Below the pieces are notes generated by a model. That model saw only the letters and a list, made by a program, of their open reading frames with translations. It did no database searches and was not told the DNA's origin. A stretch of 64,000 nt of DNA from Bacteroidota bacterium (GTDB lineage: Bacteria; Bacteroidota; Bacteroidia; Sphingobacteriales; Sphingobacteriaceae), in contig JAMFRP010000002.1 in the NCBI GenBank assembly GCA_026224775.1, positions 1-64,000 on the forward strand, read 5' to 3'. Of this stretch, positions 55,469 to 64,000 are shown one piece after another; the stretch's first letter is position 1; each line of letters starts with the position of its first letter. The translations under genes and the position numbers were made by a program.

Positions 55469-56355
55469 ATGGAAAAGAAAATAGGATTTATCGGACTTGG
55501 TAACATGGGTTTACCCATGGCAAAAAACCTGATAGAGGCGGGTTATCATTTACAGGTTTACAACCGCACTACATCAAAGGCGGAGGAGCTGAACGCGTCA
55601 TCTATCACCATTTGCAAAACACCGGCGCAAGCCGCCGACGGTGTAAAAATATTGATCACCATGCTTTCGGAAGATGAAGTGCTTAAAGAGACCGTTAGCG
55701 GCGAGAATGGCATTTTAACAACCTTCCCAGCTGGTGCGGTGCATATCTCTACGAGCACCATCGCCCCAGATACCTCTGAGGAGCTTTATAAGCTTCACAA
55801 AAATTCCGGCAGCATTATGTCGCCTCGCCCGTATTTGGCCGCCCTGACGCAGCCGCAGCGAGGAAATTATTTATCTGCATCTCCGGCGATCTGGAAGCCA
55901 AAGAAATTGCCAAACCAGTTTTGGAATGCCTAGGCCAGCGCATCATTGATTTCGGCGAAAAAGTAAGCGGCGCCAATGTGGTTAAAGTAGCGGGGAATTT
56001 CATGATTACCGCATCTATGGAAATGATGGCCGAGGCCTACACCCTCGCCGAAAAAAACGGCTTAGATCGTGCGCAGGTTGCCGACTTTTTTGGCACTACC
56101 CTTTTCAGCGCACCCATCTTTCAGAACTATGGCAAGCTCATCGCCAACAAACAATTTCAACCAGTAGGCTTCAAAACTAAACTGGGCTTTAAGGATGCCC
56201 GCCTTACCCTCAAAATTGCGCAGGCAAGCCTCACCCCCATGCCAACCGCGATGTTGGTTCATAACAGGCTGCAAGCTGCCGTAGCCAAGGGTTGGGGCGA
56301 GAGTGATTGGGTGGAAGGCGTGTCCCGCGGTGTTAGTGAGGATGCGGGCGTGTAA
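55469..56355 (+). pseudogene. 3-hydroxyisobutyrate-dehydrogenase-like gene, frameshifted
   Basis: The first frame (55469-55815) gives a normal NADP-binding start, IGFIGLGNMGLPMAKNLIEA, through STIAPDTSEELYKL. The rest continues only in another frame: VASPVFGRPDAAAARKLF, ICISGDLEAKEIAKPVL, then NVVKVAGNFMITASMEMMAE with the catalytic Lys region. Restoring one T in the TT at 55815-55816 (AGCATTATG to AGCATTTATG) reads through as GSIYVASPVFGR. So one base has been lost in nature or in the assembly. Complete, the protein would be 295 residues. Confidence 0.85.
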
Positions 56356-56370
56356 TTGATTCATTTTTCC

Positions 56371-56450
56371 TTTGTCATTCTGAGCGGAGCGAAGAATCTG
56401 CACGAGCGTTAACCAGCTTACAGATTCTTCGCTCCGCTCAGAATGACAAA
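56371..56450. repeat. Palindromic GTCATT element, copy 3
   Basis: Perfect 30-base arms (56371-56400 and 56421-56450) with a 20-base loop; the ends read TTTGTCATTCTGAGCGGAGC and its complement. It lies between the pseudogene and the ispE stop. Confidence 0.95.
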
Positions 56451-56508
56451 AGTTCATTAATTATACCATGTACAATGCTGGGTGTCGCGCAGGATGACAA
56501 TCAAAAAT

Positions 56509-57312
56509 CTAAATATCATAAAACACCTGATTCTCTTCTTCCAGGTGCGATAGATCGGGTGTGTTTTCAAATATCCCAAAAACCGATGCCCCACTCCCGC
56601 TCATGCTGGCGAACAATGCGCCTGCTTCGTAAAGAGCAGCCTTCACGCCGCGTATCATAATATGGTTTTTAAATATCGATTCCTCGAAATCATTTTTGAC
56701 ATGCTTTCTCCACTGGGCAACCGGCAGGTCTATTAGTTCATACAAAGTGGTTTTAATAGGAGAAGGCTTCACCCCACGATAAGCTTCCGCAGTTGACACT
56801 TGGGTTGGCGGCATCACCAGTACAATTTTATATTTCGACAGATCGAGTTTGATCGGTTCAAATTCATCGCCCAGCTCAAAAGCAAACACCGGCTTGCTCT
56901 CGACAAAAAAAGCGCAATCGGCTCCCAGTTTGCGGGCGTAATCCTGCATTTGGTCAACACTCAATTTTAAATCAAATTGCTGGCTCATCAGTTTAATAAA
57001 AAACGCCGCATCACTTGACCCACCACCAAGCCCCGCGCCTATCGGAATATTTTTATGCAGATGAATTTTTACCGGCGATATATCATAATCCTTTTTCAGT
57101 AAGTGGTAAGCTCTGATGCAAAGGTTGTCTTCCAACCTGCCCGGTATTTCCAACCCTGATGATTCAAAGCTCAATTCATCAGCCGGAATGATCTCGAGCA
57201 CATCATTTATCTTTACCGGGTAAAAAACAGTTTCAAGGTTGTGATAGCCATCGGCGCGGCGCTCGATCACGTTAAGGCCGATATTTATTTTAGCATTCGG
57301 AAAAATTACCAT
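56509..57312 (-). CDS. ispE: 4-diphosphocytidyl-2-C-methyl-D-erythritol kinase
   Basis: 267 residues from the ATG at 57312 (MVIFPNAKINIGLNVIERRA); an ATG at 57345 would add 11 residues not typical of the family. GHMP-kinase ATP loop NIPIGAGLGGGSSDAAFFI and the C-terminal SMSGSGASVFGIF are present. Fourth step of the MEP isoprenoid pathway. It is divergent from thyA. Confidence 0.94.
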   Translation of the reverse strand: MVIFPNAKINIGLNVIERRADGYHNLETVFYPVKINDVLEIIPADELSFESSGLEIPGRLEDNLCIRAYHLLKKDYDISPVKIHLHKNIPIGAGLGGGSSDAAFFIKLMSQQFDLKLSVDQMQDYARKLGADCAFFVESKPVFAFELGDEFEPIKLDLSKYKIVLVMPPTQVSTAEAYRGVKPSPIKTTLYELIDLPVAQWRKHVKNDFEESIFKNHIMIRGVKAALYEAGALFASMSGSGASVFGIFENTPDLSHLEEENQVFYDI

Positions 57313-57381
57313 ACAAAAGATTAACAACGGCATGTATTTTTGCACATCCGTAGGATGGTAAAATTAGAATATTTTTATTTG

Positions 57382-57482
57382 TGTTTGTTAGTGAGTGGTT
57401 GATTGTGTTAAGTGGTTGATTAGTTTATTTAAAATGAGAATCTTCAAAAACTTAATCAACTCAATCAACCTAACAAACCCAA
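57382..57482. repeat. Imperfect inverted repeats in thyA leader
   Basis: GTTTGTTAG, GTTGATTG and GTTGATTA words on the left (57382-57426) are matched by complementary CAATCAAC, CTTAATCAAC and CTAACAAAC on the right (57448-57482). Together they could fold into a bulged hairpin ahead of the thyA ATG at 57497. Confidence 0.6.
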
Positions 57483-57496
57483 TCAACTAAAACAAC

Positions 57497-58291
57497 ATGA
57501 AACAATACCTGGATTTAATGCGCCATGTGATGGATACCGGAACGCAAAAACACGACCGTACCGGAACGGGGACGATAAGCGTATTCGGATACCAGATGCG
57601 GTTTAACCTGCTGGACGGCTTCCCACTTGTGACCACCAAAAAACTACACCTCAAATCTATCATACACGAGTTGATATGGTTTTTGAGCGGCGATACCAAT
57701 ATTGCCTATCTTAAAGAAAATGGCGTGCGCATATGGGACGAATGGGCAGATGCCGACGGTAACCTCGGTCCGGTGTATGGCTACCAATGGCGGTCGTGGC
57801 CAACGCCTGATGGTGGCCACATCGATCAGATTAGCCAGGTGGTAAACCAAATCAAAAACAATCCTGATTCCCGCCGCATGATCGTATCGGCATGGAATGT
57901 AGCAGATGTCAACCAAATGGCGCTTCCACCCTGCCATAGTCTATTTCAGTTTTATGTGCTCGATGGTAAATTATCGTGCCAGCTCTATCAGCGCAGCGCC
58001 GATATATTTTTGGGTGTACCTTTCAATATCGCATCCTATGCCTTACTTACCATGATGATGGCGCAGGTATGTGGTTTAGAATACGGCGACTTCATCCACA
58101 CCTTTGGCGATGCCCACATCTACAACAATCATCTGGAACAAGCCAAACTACAATTAAGTCGAGATCCGAGGCCATTACCCACGATGAAGATCAACCCGGA
58201 CGTGAAAGATATATTCTCATTTAAATATGAAGACTTCACTTTGGAGAACTATGATCCGCATCCGCACATAAAAGGTATTGTTGCGGTATGA
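57497..58291 (+). CDS. thyA: Thymidylate synthase
   Basis: 264 residues, the length of E. coli ThyA. The catalytic Cys is in [16 protein letters not shown], the dUMP site in [20 protein letters not shown], and the Arg anchors in [18 protein letters not shown]. It methylates dUMP with methylenetetrahydrofolate, leaving dihydrofolate for FolA, encoded 286 bases on. They are separated by a repeat element. Confidence 0.98.
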   Translation: MKQYLDLMRHVMDTGTQKHDRTGTGTISVFGYQMRFNLLDGFPLVTTKKLHLKSIIHELIWFLSGDTNIAYLKENGVRIWDEWADADGNLGPVYGYQWRSWPTPDGGHIDQISQVVNQIKNNPDSRRMIVSAWNVADVNQMALPPCHSLFQFYVLDGKLSCQLYQRSADIFLGVPFNIASYALLTMMMAQVCGLEYGDFIHTFGDAHIYNNHLEQAKLQLSRDPRPLPTMKINPDVKDIFSFKYEDFTLENYDPHPHIKGIVAV

Positions 58292-58330
58292 TCATTGTGT
58301 CATTAGGTCATTGAGTATGGTTAACTTTCC

Positions 58331-58514
58331 CAACTGTCATTTCGAACCCAGCGGGCTGGCTTGTGAAAGGCGGGTGAGAAATCTTCTACGCCCATAAATC
58401 ATCAAACCCCATGTGGAACCATAGTTACTTTGTAGAGATCCCACCTTTATTGCGTAGAAGATTTCTCCTCCCTCCTACACTCAAGGCCAATGCGATTCGT
58501 TGAAATGACAGTTG
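58331..58514. repeat. Palindromic GTCATT element, copy 4 (composite)
   Basis: Outer inverted ends CAACTGTCATTTC and GAAATGACAGTTG, and a second inner pair GAGAAATCTTCTACGC (58376-58391) with GCGTAGAAGATTTCTC (58452-58467). The ends and the AGAAATCTTCT core match copy 1 at 32506. It lies between thyA and folA. Confidence 0.85.
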
Positions 58515-58576
58515 TGGTTAAACATATTTTGTATTACCAAAAAACTTCCCGATAATTAGATCCATTCAATTAACAA

Positions 58577-59059
58577 ATGACAGTATCCATCATAGTCGCC
58601 ATAGGCGAAAACCATGCCATCGGCAAAAACAACCAACTGTTATGGCACATGCCTAACGACCTTAAACACTTTAAGGACATCACCTCAGGACGCACCATCA
58701 TTATGGGGCGCAAAACTTTTGATTCCGTTGGCAAGCCGCTGCCACGCCGCAGAAATATTGTAGTTACCCGTCAGGATATTACCATTCCCGGCTGCGAGGT
58801 GGTAAAATCCATCGAAGATGGATTAGCGCTATGCAAAGATGAAGACGAAGTTTTCATTGGTGGTGGCGCCGAGATATACAAACTGGCAATGCATCTTACT
58901 AATCGCATCTACCTAACCATAATCCACAAAAGCTTTGATGCCGATACATTTTTCCCGGAGATAGACCAAACCGAATGGAAAGAAGTTAAACGGGAAGACT
59001 TCGAACCGGACGAGAAAAACCCGCTTCCGTATTCATTCATAACACTGGAACGGCTGTAA
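58577..59059 (+). CDS. folA: Dihydrofolate reductase
   Basis: 160 residues. It starts MTVSIIVAIGENHAIGKNNQ, then LLWHMPNDLKHFKDITSGRT and IMGRKTFDSVGKPLPRR, with the acidic residue in MPNDLKHF that protonates the substrate. It regenerates tetrahydrofolate, pairing with thyA just upstream. Confidence 0.97.
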   Translation: MTVSIIVAIGENHAIGKNNQLLWHMPNDLKHFKDITSGRTIIMGRKTFDSVGKPLPRRRNIVVTRQDITIPGCEVVKSIEDGLALCKDEDEVFIGGGAEIYKLAMHLTNRIYLTIIHKSFDADTFFPEIDQTEWKEVKREDFEPDEKNPLPYSFITLERL

Positions 59060-59174
59060 CAATTTTTGTCATTTTTTTGTTTTAATTTAAAATTTCTTGA
59101 TAGCGAAATTTTATTAGATTTGCCGTCTATTTTAAAAAGGCTTATAAACTAAATAATTACATATATAATTTAAG

Positions 59175-62153
59175 ATGCAAGGTAAAGGGGTTGTTAAATT
59201 TTTCGCCATATTGCTGGCGGTGGTGTGTTTGTACCAGCTTTCATTTACATGGGTAACACGCAAAGTTGAAAGTGATGCAAAAGCTTATGCCAAGGGCGAT
59301 ATGCTTAAAGAAAAGGAATATCTGGATTCTATGTCCACTATTCCGGTATATCCAATATTAGGTCACGATTACCAATACTGCAAAAATAACGAGTTAGCTT
59401 TAGGTCTCGACCTTGAAGGCGGGATGAGCGTTACCATGCAGATCTCGTTAAAAGAACTGGTACAAAAATTATCAGACAAGAATCCTGATCCTGCATTTAA
59501 TCAGGCATTGAACAATGCCGAAGCAGACAGTAAAACCAGCCAAAATGATTTCATATCGCTATTTGTAAGTGAATATGAAAAATTAAACCCTAACGGCAAG
59601 TTAGCGGCTATCTTCTCAACCAGAGACAACCAGTCGCACATTAAATTTGATGCTTCAAATGCCGAGGTTGAAACTTACCTGAAAGATCAGGGTAAAGCAG
59701 CGGTTAAACAATCATACACGGTTTTAAATACCCGTATCGATCAGTTTGGCGTAACTTCACCTAGCATCCAGTTACAGGAAGGCTCAAACCGTATCCTTAT
59801 CGAATTACCAGGTGTAAAAGATGAAGACCGTGTTCGTAAGCTGTTAAGCGGTACTGCTAAGTTGGAGTTTTATCAAACTTTTGAAAACGGCCAGGCTTAC
59901 CAGGTATTAGCAGGTGTAAACAAAATCTTAGCCGATACTAAAAAATCTACTGCCGCTGATACAACTAAAGCACTTGCTAATAATGCATCTGCTAAAAAAG
60001 ATACTACTACTGCTGCTCCTGCTAAAGGCGGCTTATCTTTATTAAATAAAGTTCAAAAAACTGCGTCTAAAGATACTTCTGGCCTATCAGGTAAAAGTAA
60101 GTTAGCCGAGCAAAACCCTTTATTCGCTATTCTTGCTCCGGTTACTTACCAGGATCAAACAGGCCAGCAAAAACTTAGGCCAGGCCCAACCGTTGGTTGG
60201 TGTGCTGTGAAAGATACTGCAACCGTTAATGCTTATTTAAACAATCCGGCAGTAAAATCGGCTATCCCTAGCAACATGAAATTTTTATGGGGCGTAAAAC
60301 CGATTGATAAAACAAAAATATTTGAATTATACGCTATTAAATTAGTAGGTGCCGATGGCGCTGTACTTACAGGTGATGTAATTAACGATGCCCGTGCAGA
60401 TGTTGACCAAAAAGGCAGCCCTGATGTAGTAATGGATATGAATTCACAAGGTGCGCAGAAATGGGCAACCGTTACTCGTGAAGCATCAGCTGATCCAAAT
60501 AACAAACAAGCCATTGCTATTGTACTGGATAACAATGTTTATTCAGCCCCTACAGTTCAGGATGAAATTTCAGGTGGTACGTCTTCTATCTCAGGCAGCT
60601 TTACTGTAGAGGATACAAAAGATTTAGCCAACATATTAAAAGCCGGCCGTTTACCTGCTCCTGCGCGTATAGTTGACGAAAGCGTAGTAGGCCCGTCATT
60701 AGGTCAGGAAGCTATCAACGCTGGTTTATTATCAGAAGGCTTGGGCTTATTGGTAGTATTGATATTCATGGTTGCTTATTACAATCGTGCAGGTACCGTT
60801 GCGGTAGTTGCGGTAATTGTAAACATGTTCTTCCTGATGGGTGTACTTACAGGCTTACATGCGGTATTAACCATGCCGGGTGTTGCAGGTATCGTATTAA
60901 CCTTAGGTATAGCAGTGGATGCTAACGTATTGATCTATGAGCGTGTCCGTGAGGAAATGGCTTTAGGTAAATCCGTTCGTATTGCTATCTCCGACGGCTT
61001 TAAACATGCTTTATCATCAATTCTCGATTCAAACATCAGTACATTCTTAACTGGTTTAATCCTGTTCATATTTGGTTCAGGCCCTATCCAGGGTTTCGCT
61101 ACAACCTTGATGATCGGTATCATAACTTCATTGTTCTGTTCATTGTTAATCTCGAGATTAATATTTGAGTGGATGCTTACTAAAGGCTGGGATATTAAAT
61201 TCTCAAACCCATGGAGTTCACATACCTTCAAAAACGCTAATTACGCTTTCGTAAAAAACCGTTTTAAATTTTACGCTTTCTCTGGCTTGTTTATACTTGC
61301 TGGTTTAATATCAATGGCTACCCGTGGTTTTAACTATGGTGTTGATTTTGAAGGTGGCCGTACTTATGTTGTTCGCTTTGAAAACAAGAATGTAACTACC
61401 GAGGATGTACACAGCGCGGTTGATGCAACATTGGGCCGTGGTACCGAAGTAAAAACATTTGGTTCTGATATCAGCATCACTACAAACTACTTAATTGATG
61501 ATACCTCTGCAAACGCTGAGAATAAAGTAAAAAGCACTTTAATCTCGTCATTAAACGCAGGTGCAACAACTCACGTAGGCAAGGATGCTATTTTAAGCTC
61601 ACATAAAGTAAGTGCTACCATTGCCGATGAGTTGAAAAAATCAGCCATCTGGACCGTAGTATTCGCTATCTTAATTATATCAGCATACATCCTGGTAAGG
61701 TTCCGCAAATGGCAGTTCAGTTTAGGTGCGATGGTTGCAACCGCGCATGATGCCTTAATGGTACTATCCTTCTTCTCTTTGTTTAAGGATGTGCTTCCGT
61801 TCTCGCTTGATATTGACCAGGCTTTTATAGCGGCCATATTAACAGTTATCGGTTACTCAATTAATGATACCGTGGTGGTATTTGACAGGATACGTGAATT
61901 CCTTGAATTACACCATTCAAAAACTGATGATCCGAAAACAGTTATCAACAATGCGATTAACAATACATTAAGCCGTACAATTATTACCGCTTTAACAGTA
62001 TTCTTCGTATTGATAATATTATTCATATTCGGTGGTGATGTTATTAGAGGATTCTCGTTCGCTTTATTGATTGGTGTATGCTTTGGTACATACTCGTCAA
62101 TCTGTATCGCTACTCCGGTAATCGTAGACTTTGGAAAGAAAGACTTGAAATAA
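59175..62153 (+). CDS. secDF: Protein translocase SecDF fusion
   Basis: 992 residues, with SecD and SecF in one chain. The SecD part (about 1-680) starts with one TM, the P1 domain LGLDLEGGMSVTMQISLKEL and later VIGPSLGQEA-type VGPSLGQEAINAGLL, LGIAVDANVLIYERVREE. An Ala/Lys/Thr-rich insert (about 255-310) has no counterpart in E. coli. SecF follows (about 695-992; NYGVDFEGGRTYVVRF, VIGYSINDTVVVFDRIRE). It uses the proton gradient to pull proteins across. TAnnTTTG box at 59115-59122. Confidence 0.97.
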   Translation: MQGKGVVKFFAILLAVVCLYQLSFTWVTRKVESDAKAYAKGDMLKEKEYLDSMSTIPVYPILGHDYQYCKNNELALGLDLEGGMSVTMQISLKELVQKLSDKNPDPAFNQALNNAEADSKTSQNDFISLFVSEYEKLNPNGKLAAIFSTRDNQSHIKFDASNAEVETYLKDQGKAAVKQSYTVLNTRIDQFGVTSPSIQLQEGSNRILIELPGVKDEDRVRKLLSGTAKLEFYQTFENGQAYQVLAGVNKILADTKKSTAADTTKALANNASAKKDTTTAAPAKGGLSLLNKVQKTASKDTSGLSGKSKLAEQNPLFAILAPVTYQDQTGQQKLRPGPTVGWCAVKDTATVNAYLNNPAVKSAIPSNMKFLWGVKPIDKTKIFELYAIKLVGADGAVLTGDVINDARADVDQKGSPDVVMDMNSQGAQKWATVTREASADPNNKQAIAIVLDNNVYSAPTVQDEISGGTSSISGSFTVEDTKDLANILKAGRLPAPARIVDESVVGPSLGQEAINAGLLSEGLGLLVVLIFMVAYYNRAGTVAVVAVIVNMFFLMGVLTGLHAVLTMPGVAGIVLTLGIAVDANVLIYERVREEMALGKSVRIAISDGFKHALSSILDSNISTFLTGLILFIFGSGPIQGFATTLMIGIITSLFCSLLISRLIFEWMLTKGWDIKFSNPWSSHTFKNANYAFVKNRFKFYAFSGLFILAGLISMATRGFNYGVDFEGGRTYVVRFENKNVTTEDVHSAVDATLGRGTEVKTFGSDISITTNYLIDDTSANAENKVKSTLISSLNAGATTHVGKDAILSSHKVSATIADELKKSAIWTVVFAILIISAYILVRFRKWQFSLGAMVATAHDALMVLSFFSLFKDVLPFSLDIDQAFIAAILTVIGYSINDTVVVFDRIREFLELHHSKTDDPKTVINNAINNTLSRTIITALTVFFVLIILFIFGGDVIRGFSFALLIGVCFGTYSSICIATPVIVDFGKKDLK

Positions 62154-62172
62154 CATAATAACTCATATTTTC

Positions 62173-62205
62173 AAAAGGCTCCAAAGAACATTTGGAGCCT
62201 TTTTT
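62173..62205 (+). terminator. Intrinsic terminator after secDF
   Basis: AAAAGGCTCCAAA (62173-62185), loop GAACA, TTTGGAGCCTTTT (62191-62203) and further T's. Confidence 0.95.
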
Positions 62206-62239
62206 GTTTATAAGATAATCTGATTTTAAATAGCGAACC

Positions 62240-63553
62240 ATGAACACTACAGACCAATCAAAATTCCCATTAGTTGTAATAGTTGGCGGAGGCTTTGGTG
62301 GGCTTGAAGTTGCCCTGAGGCTTAAGGATGCGCCTGTAGAGATATTAATGCTCGACAAGCATAATTACCATACTTTTCAACCTTTGCTGTACCAGGTGGC
62401 TTTAGGTAGCCTCGAATCAGAATCAATCGCGTTCTCCTTCCGCAAAAACTTCAGCGGTCAAAAAAACTTCCGTTTTCGCATTGCCGAGGTAAAAAAAATG
62501 AATGCGGAAAAGAACACTATTGAAACCACTATTGGCGAAATAGCCTATGATTATTTGGTGATAGCAACCGGTTCAACAACAAATTTCTTTGGGAATAAAG
62601 ATGTAGAGCATTATGCCATGCCGATGAAATCAATTCCGGAAGCATTGAATCTTCGTTATTTGATATTTCAGCATTTAGAAGACGCGGTTTTAAAAAAGGT
62701 AAAGGAAGAACGCATTCCGTATCTCACCTTTGTTTTGGTGGGTGCGGGTCCTACCGGTGTTGAGCTGGCGGGAGCTATCGCGGAGTTCCGCAATCATGTA
62801 CTGGAACAGGACTACCCCGAGCTTAAAAAAGAAGACGTTAAAATATATCTCGCCGACTTTTTACCAAGGGTTTTAGGCCCAATGTCCGAACAGGCATCAA
62901 GCGCAGCGCATGATTACCTAAAAAGTTTAGGTGTTGAACTTTTATTAAACGCGAAAGTGGAAAGCTACGATGGTCATCAAATCACTTTTGAAGGCGGGAA
63001 AGCGATCGAAACTAAGAATGTGATCTGGTCGGCAGGTGTAACGGGTGTAGTACCACATGGCATTGATAAAAACATACTGGAGCGCGGCAACCGCATCCGT
63101 ACTGATAATATTTGTCGTGTAGACGGCTCATCAAATATATTTGCTATTGGTGACGTAGCTGCCATGATAACACCCGAAACCCCTAAAGGCCACCCTGGCG
63201 TAGCACAGGTGGCTATACAAATGGGCGATAATGTGGGTAAGAACATAGTTCATTTAGTAAGAGGCGAAGCAACAGAACCATTTATATATAACGACAAAGG
63301 CTCATTAGCCACCATCGGTCGTAATAAAGCCGTGGCCGATTTGGGCAAGATCAAATTCCAGGGATTTTTCGCCTGGTTGGTATGGATATTTGTGCATTTA
63401 TTCTCGCTGTTGGGCACACGCAACAAGCTTATTGTATTTTTGAACTGGATAGGTAATTATATGACCTATAATGGCGGTAGCAGGCTGATTATACGTAGAT
63501 TTGTGCGTGGCGAAGTTAAATACAATGCCGAAGAAGTAACCAAAGGTGAATAA
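62240..63553 (+). CDS. ndh: Type II NADH dehydrogenase (NDH-2)
   Basis: 437 residues. The FAD fold is VVIVGGGFGGLEVALRL, the NAD fold FVLVGAGPTGVELAGAIAE, and GDVAAM near 300 contacts FAD. HNYHTFQPLLYQVALGSL is the family's typical second block. The C-terminal amphipathic segment (LVWIFVHLFSLLGTRNKLIV) docks to the membrane. It oxidises NADH with quinone without pumping protons. It overlaps the next gene by eight bases. Confidence 0.95.
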   Translation: MNTTDQSKFPLVVIVGGGFGGLEVALRLKDAPVEILMLDKHNYHTFQPLLYQVALGSLESESIAFSFRKNFSGQKNFRFRIAEVKKMNAEKNTIETTIGEIAYDYLVIATGSTTNFFGNKDVEHYAMPMKSIPEALNLRYLIFQHLEDAVLKKVKEERIPYLTFVLVGAGPTGVELAGAIAEFRNHVLEQDYPELKKEDVKIYLADFLPRVLGPMSEQASSAAHDYLKSLGVELLLNAKVESYDGHQITFEGGKAIETKNVIWSAGVTGVVPHGIDKNILERGNRIRTDNICRVDGSSNIFAIGDVAAMITPETPKGHPGVAQVAIQMGDNVGKNIVHLVRGEATEPFIYNDKGSLATIGRNKAVADLGKIKFQGFFAWLVWIFVHLFSLLGTRNKLIVFLNWIGNYMTYNGGSRLIIRRFVRGEVKYNAEEVTKGE

Positions 63554-64000
63554 TACTGACCAAACTATAAAAATTACCGAGTGCCCGCGTGATGCCATGC
63601 AGGGTATCCATGACTTTATCCCTACCGACATTAAAGCCGAATACATTAATTTATTACTGCAAGTTGGTTTTGATACTATTGACTTTGGCAGCTTTGTATC
63701 GCCTAAAGCCATACCCCAAATGCGGGATACTGCCGAAGTGTTAAAAAAGCTCGACCTAAGCGCTACCCGATCCAAACTATTAGCCATCATAGCTAACTAT
63801 CGCGGTGCCGAAGACGTGGCTCTACACGATGAAATAACATATTTGGGCTATCCTTTTTCCATTTCTGAAACATTCCAGCAACGGAATGCCAATACATCAA
63901 TAAACGATGCTTTTGATACTGTAAAGCGCATCAATGAACTTTGCGCTATTAAGAATAAGGAATTATTGGTATACCTTTCAATGGGTTTCGGTAATCCGTA
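63546..64000 (+). CDS. HMG-CoA lyase-like protein, partial
   Basis: 151 codons to the window edge. The probable start is GTG at 63546, overlapping ndh by eight bases. It reads ITECPRDAMQGIHDFIP, the active-site Arg-Asp of the HMGL-like family, then VGFDTIDFGSFVSPKAIPQM, the second conserved block. Members split HMG-CoA into acetoacetate and acetyl-CoA, or condense related acyl-CoAs; full-length sequence is needed to decide. Translational coupling to ndh is likely. Confidence 0.82.
   Translation, partial: MNNTDQTIKITECPRDAMQGIHDFIPTDIKAEYINLLLQVGFDTIDFGSFVSPKAIPQMRDTAEVLKKLDLSATRSKLLAIIANYRGAEDVALHDEITYLGYPFSISETFQQRNANTSINDAFDTVKRINELCAIKNKELLVYLSMGFGNP

Noticed and set aside
56475..56660. 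61-codon + strand frame near the ispE end
   Set aside because: Antisense to ispE for most of its length and partly derived from the palindromic repeat region; no domain.
1..64000. tRNA or rRNA genes
   Set aside because: I looked for GTTCGAnnC-type T-arms with matching acceptor stems in the spacers and found none; the absence is by eye, not by a covariance search.

Overview
The window looks like chromosomal DNA of a Bacteroidota bacterium, most probably family Sphingobacteriaceae (Mucilaginibacter/Pedobacter type). This is inferred from an ECF sigma/FecR/SusC/SusD cluster, a fused SecDF, a Rho with a long acidic insertion, a DUF4254 gene beside a heptosyltransferase, a tRNA-guanine transglycosylase lacking its zinc cysteines, and TAnnTTTG promoter boxes in place of the usual -10. 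I found no tRNA, rRNA, CRISPR array, integrase or transposase, so apart from small palindromic repeats this is mostly ordinary backbone.

Layout. 1-8320: a carbohydrate-uptake locus, reading leftward fecR, susC, susD, a LamG lipoprotein and a sugar MFS permease cut by the window edge, with the sigma factor divergent. 8317-12359: RRM protein, DinB protein, Rrf2 regulator, the decayed tail of an AraC regulator, and a TPR histidine kinase. 12361-20050: metabolic and accessory genes (TMEM175-like channel, PYROXD2-like oxidoreductase, aldo/keto reductase, galactokinase, SPOUT methyltransferase, an ArsR/SRPBCC pair with twin operators). 20084-26090: gltBD. 26810-32442: gmhB, a GT-C-like membrane protein, pyrG, yidC. 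32661-40694: DEDDh/GIY-YIG nuclease, pyrF, rho, pssA-purS, an orphan Hpt protein, folK, sppA. 40903-46029: a PolX homologue with a degenerate polymerase site, the DUF4254/GT9/SixA operon, dprA. 46085-48171: a BlaI/M56 pair behind three operators. 48257-54335: rsmG/ECF sigma/GT2 operon, tgt, lptG-like permease, EamA transporter. 55186-64000: LapA-like protein, a frameshifted 3-hydroxyisobutyrate-dehydrogenase-like gene, ispE, thyA, folA, secDF, ndh and a partial HMG-CoA-lyase-like gene.

How genes work together. The sigma/FecR pair probably controls SusCD, which import a glycan across the outer membrane. gmhB, the GT9 enzyme and the LptG-like permease serve LPS heptose synthesis and LPS export. 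yidC, secDF and sppA serve membrane-protein biogenesis; folK, thyA and folA serve folate and thymidylate.

The most interesting signals are: a terminator pointing the wrong way between fecR and susC, suggesting a cis-antisense RNA; nested palindromes between fecR and its sigma factor; PolX and Tgt homologues missing classical catalytic or metal residues; operator arrays at blaI and arsR; an AraC gene caught in decay; and at least three families of palindromic interspersed repeats, one of which forms the leader of lptG.
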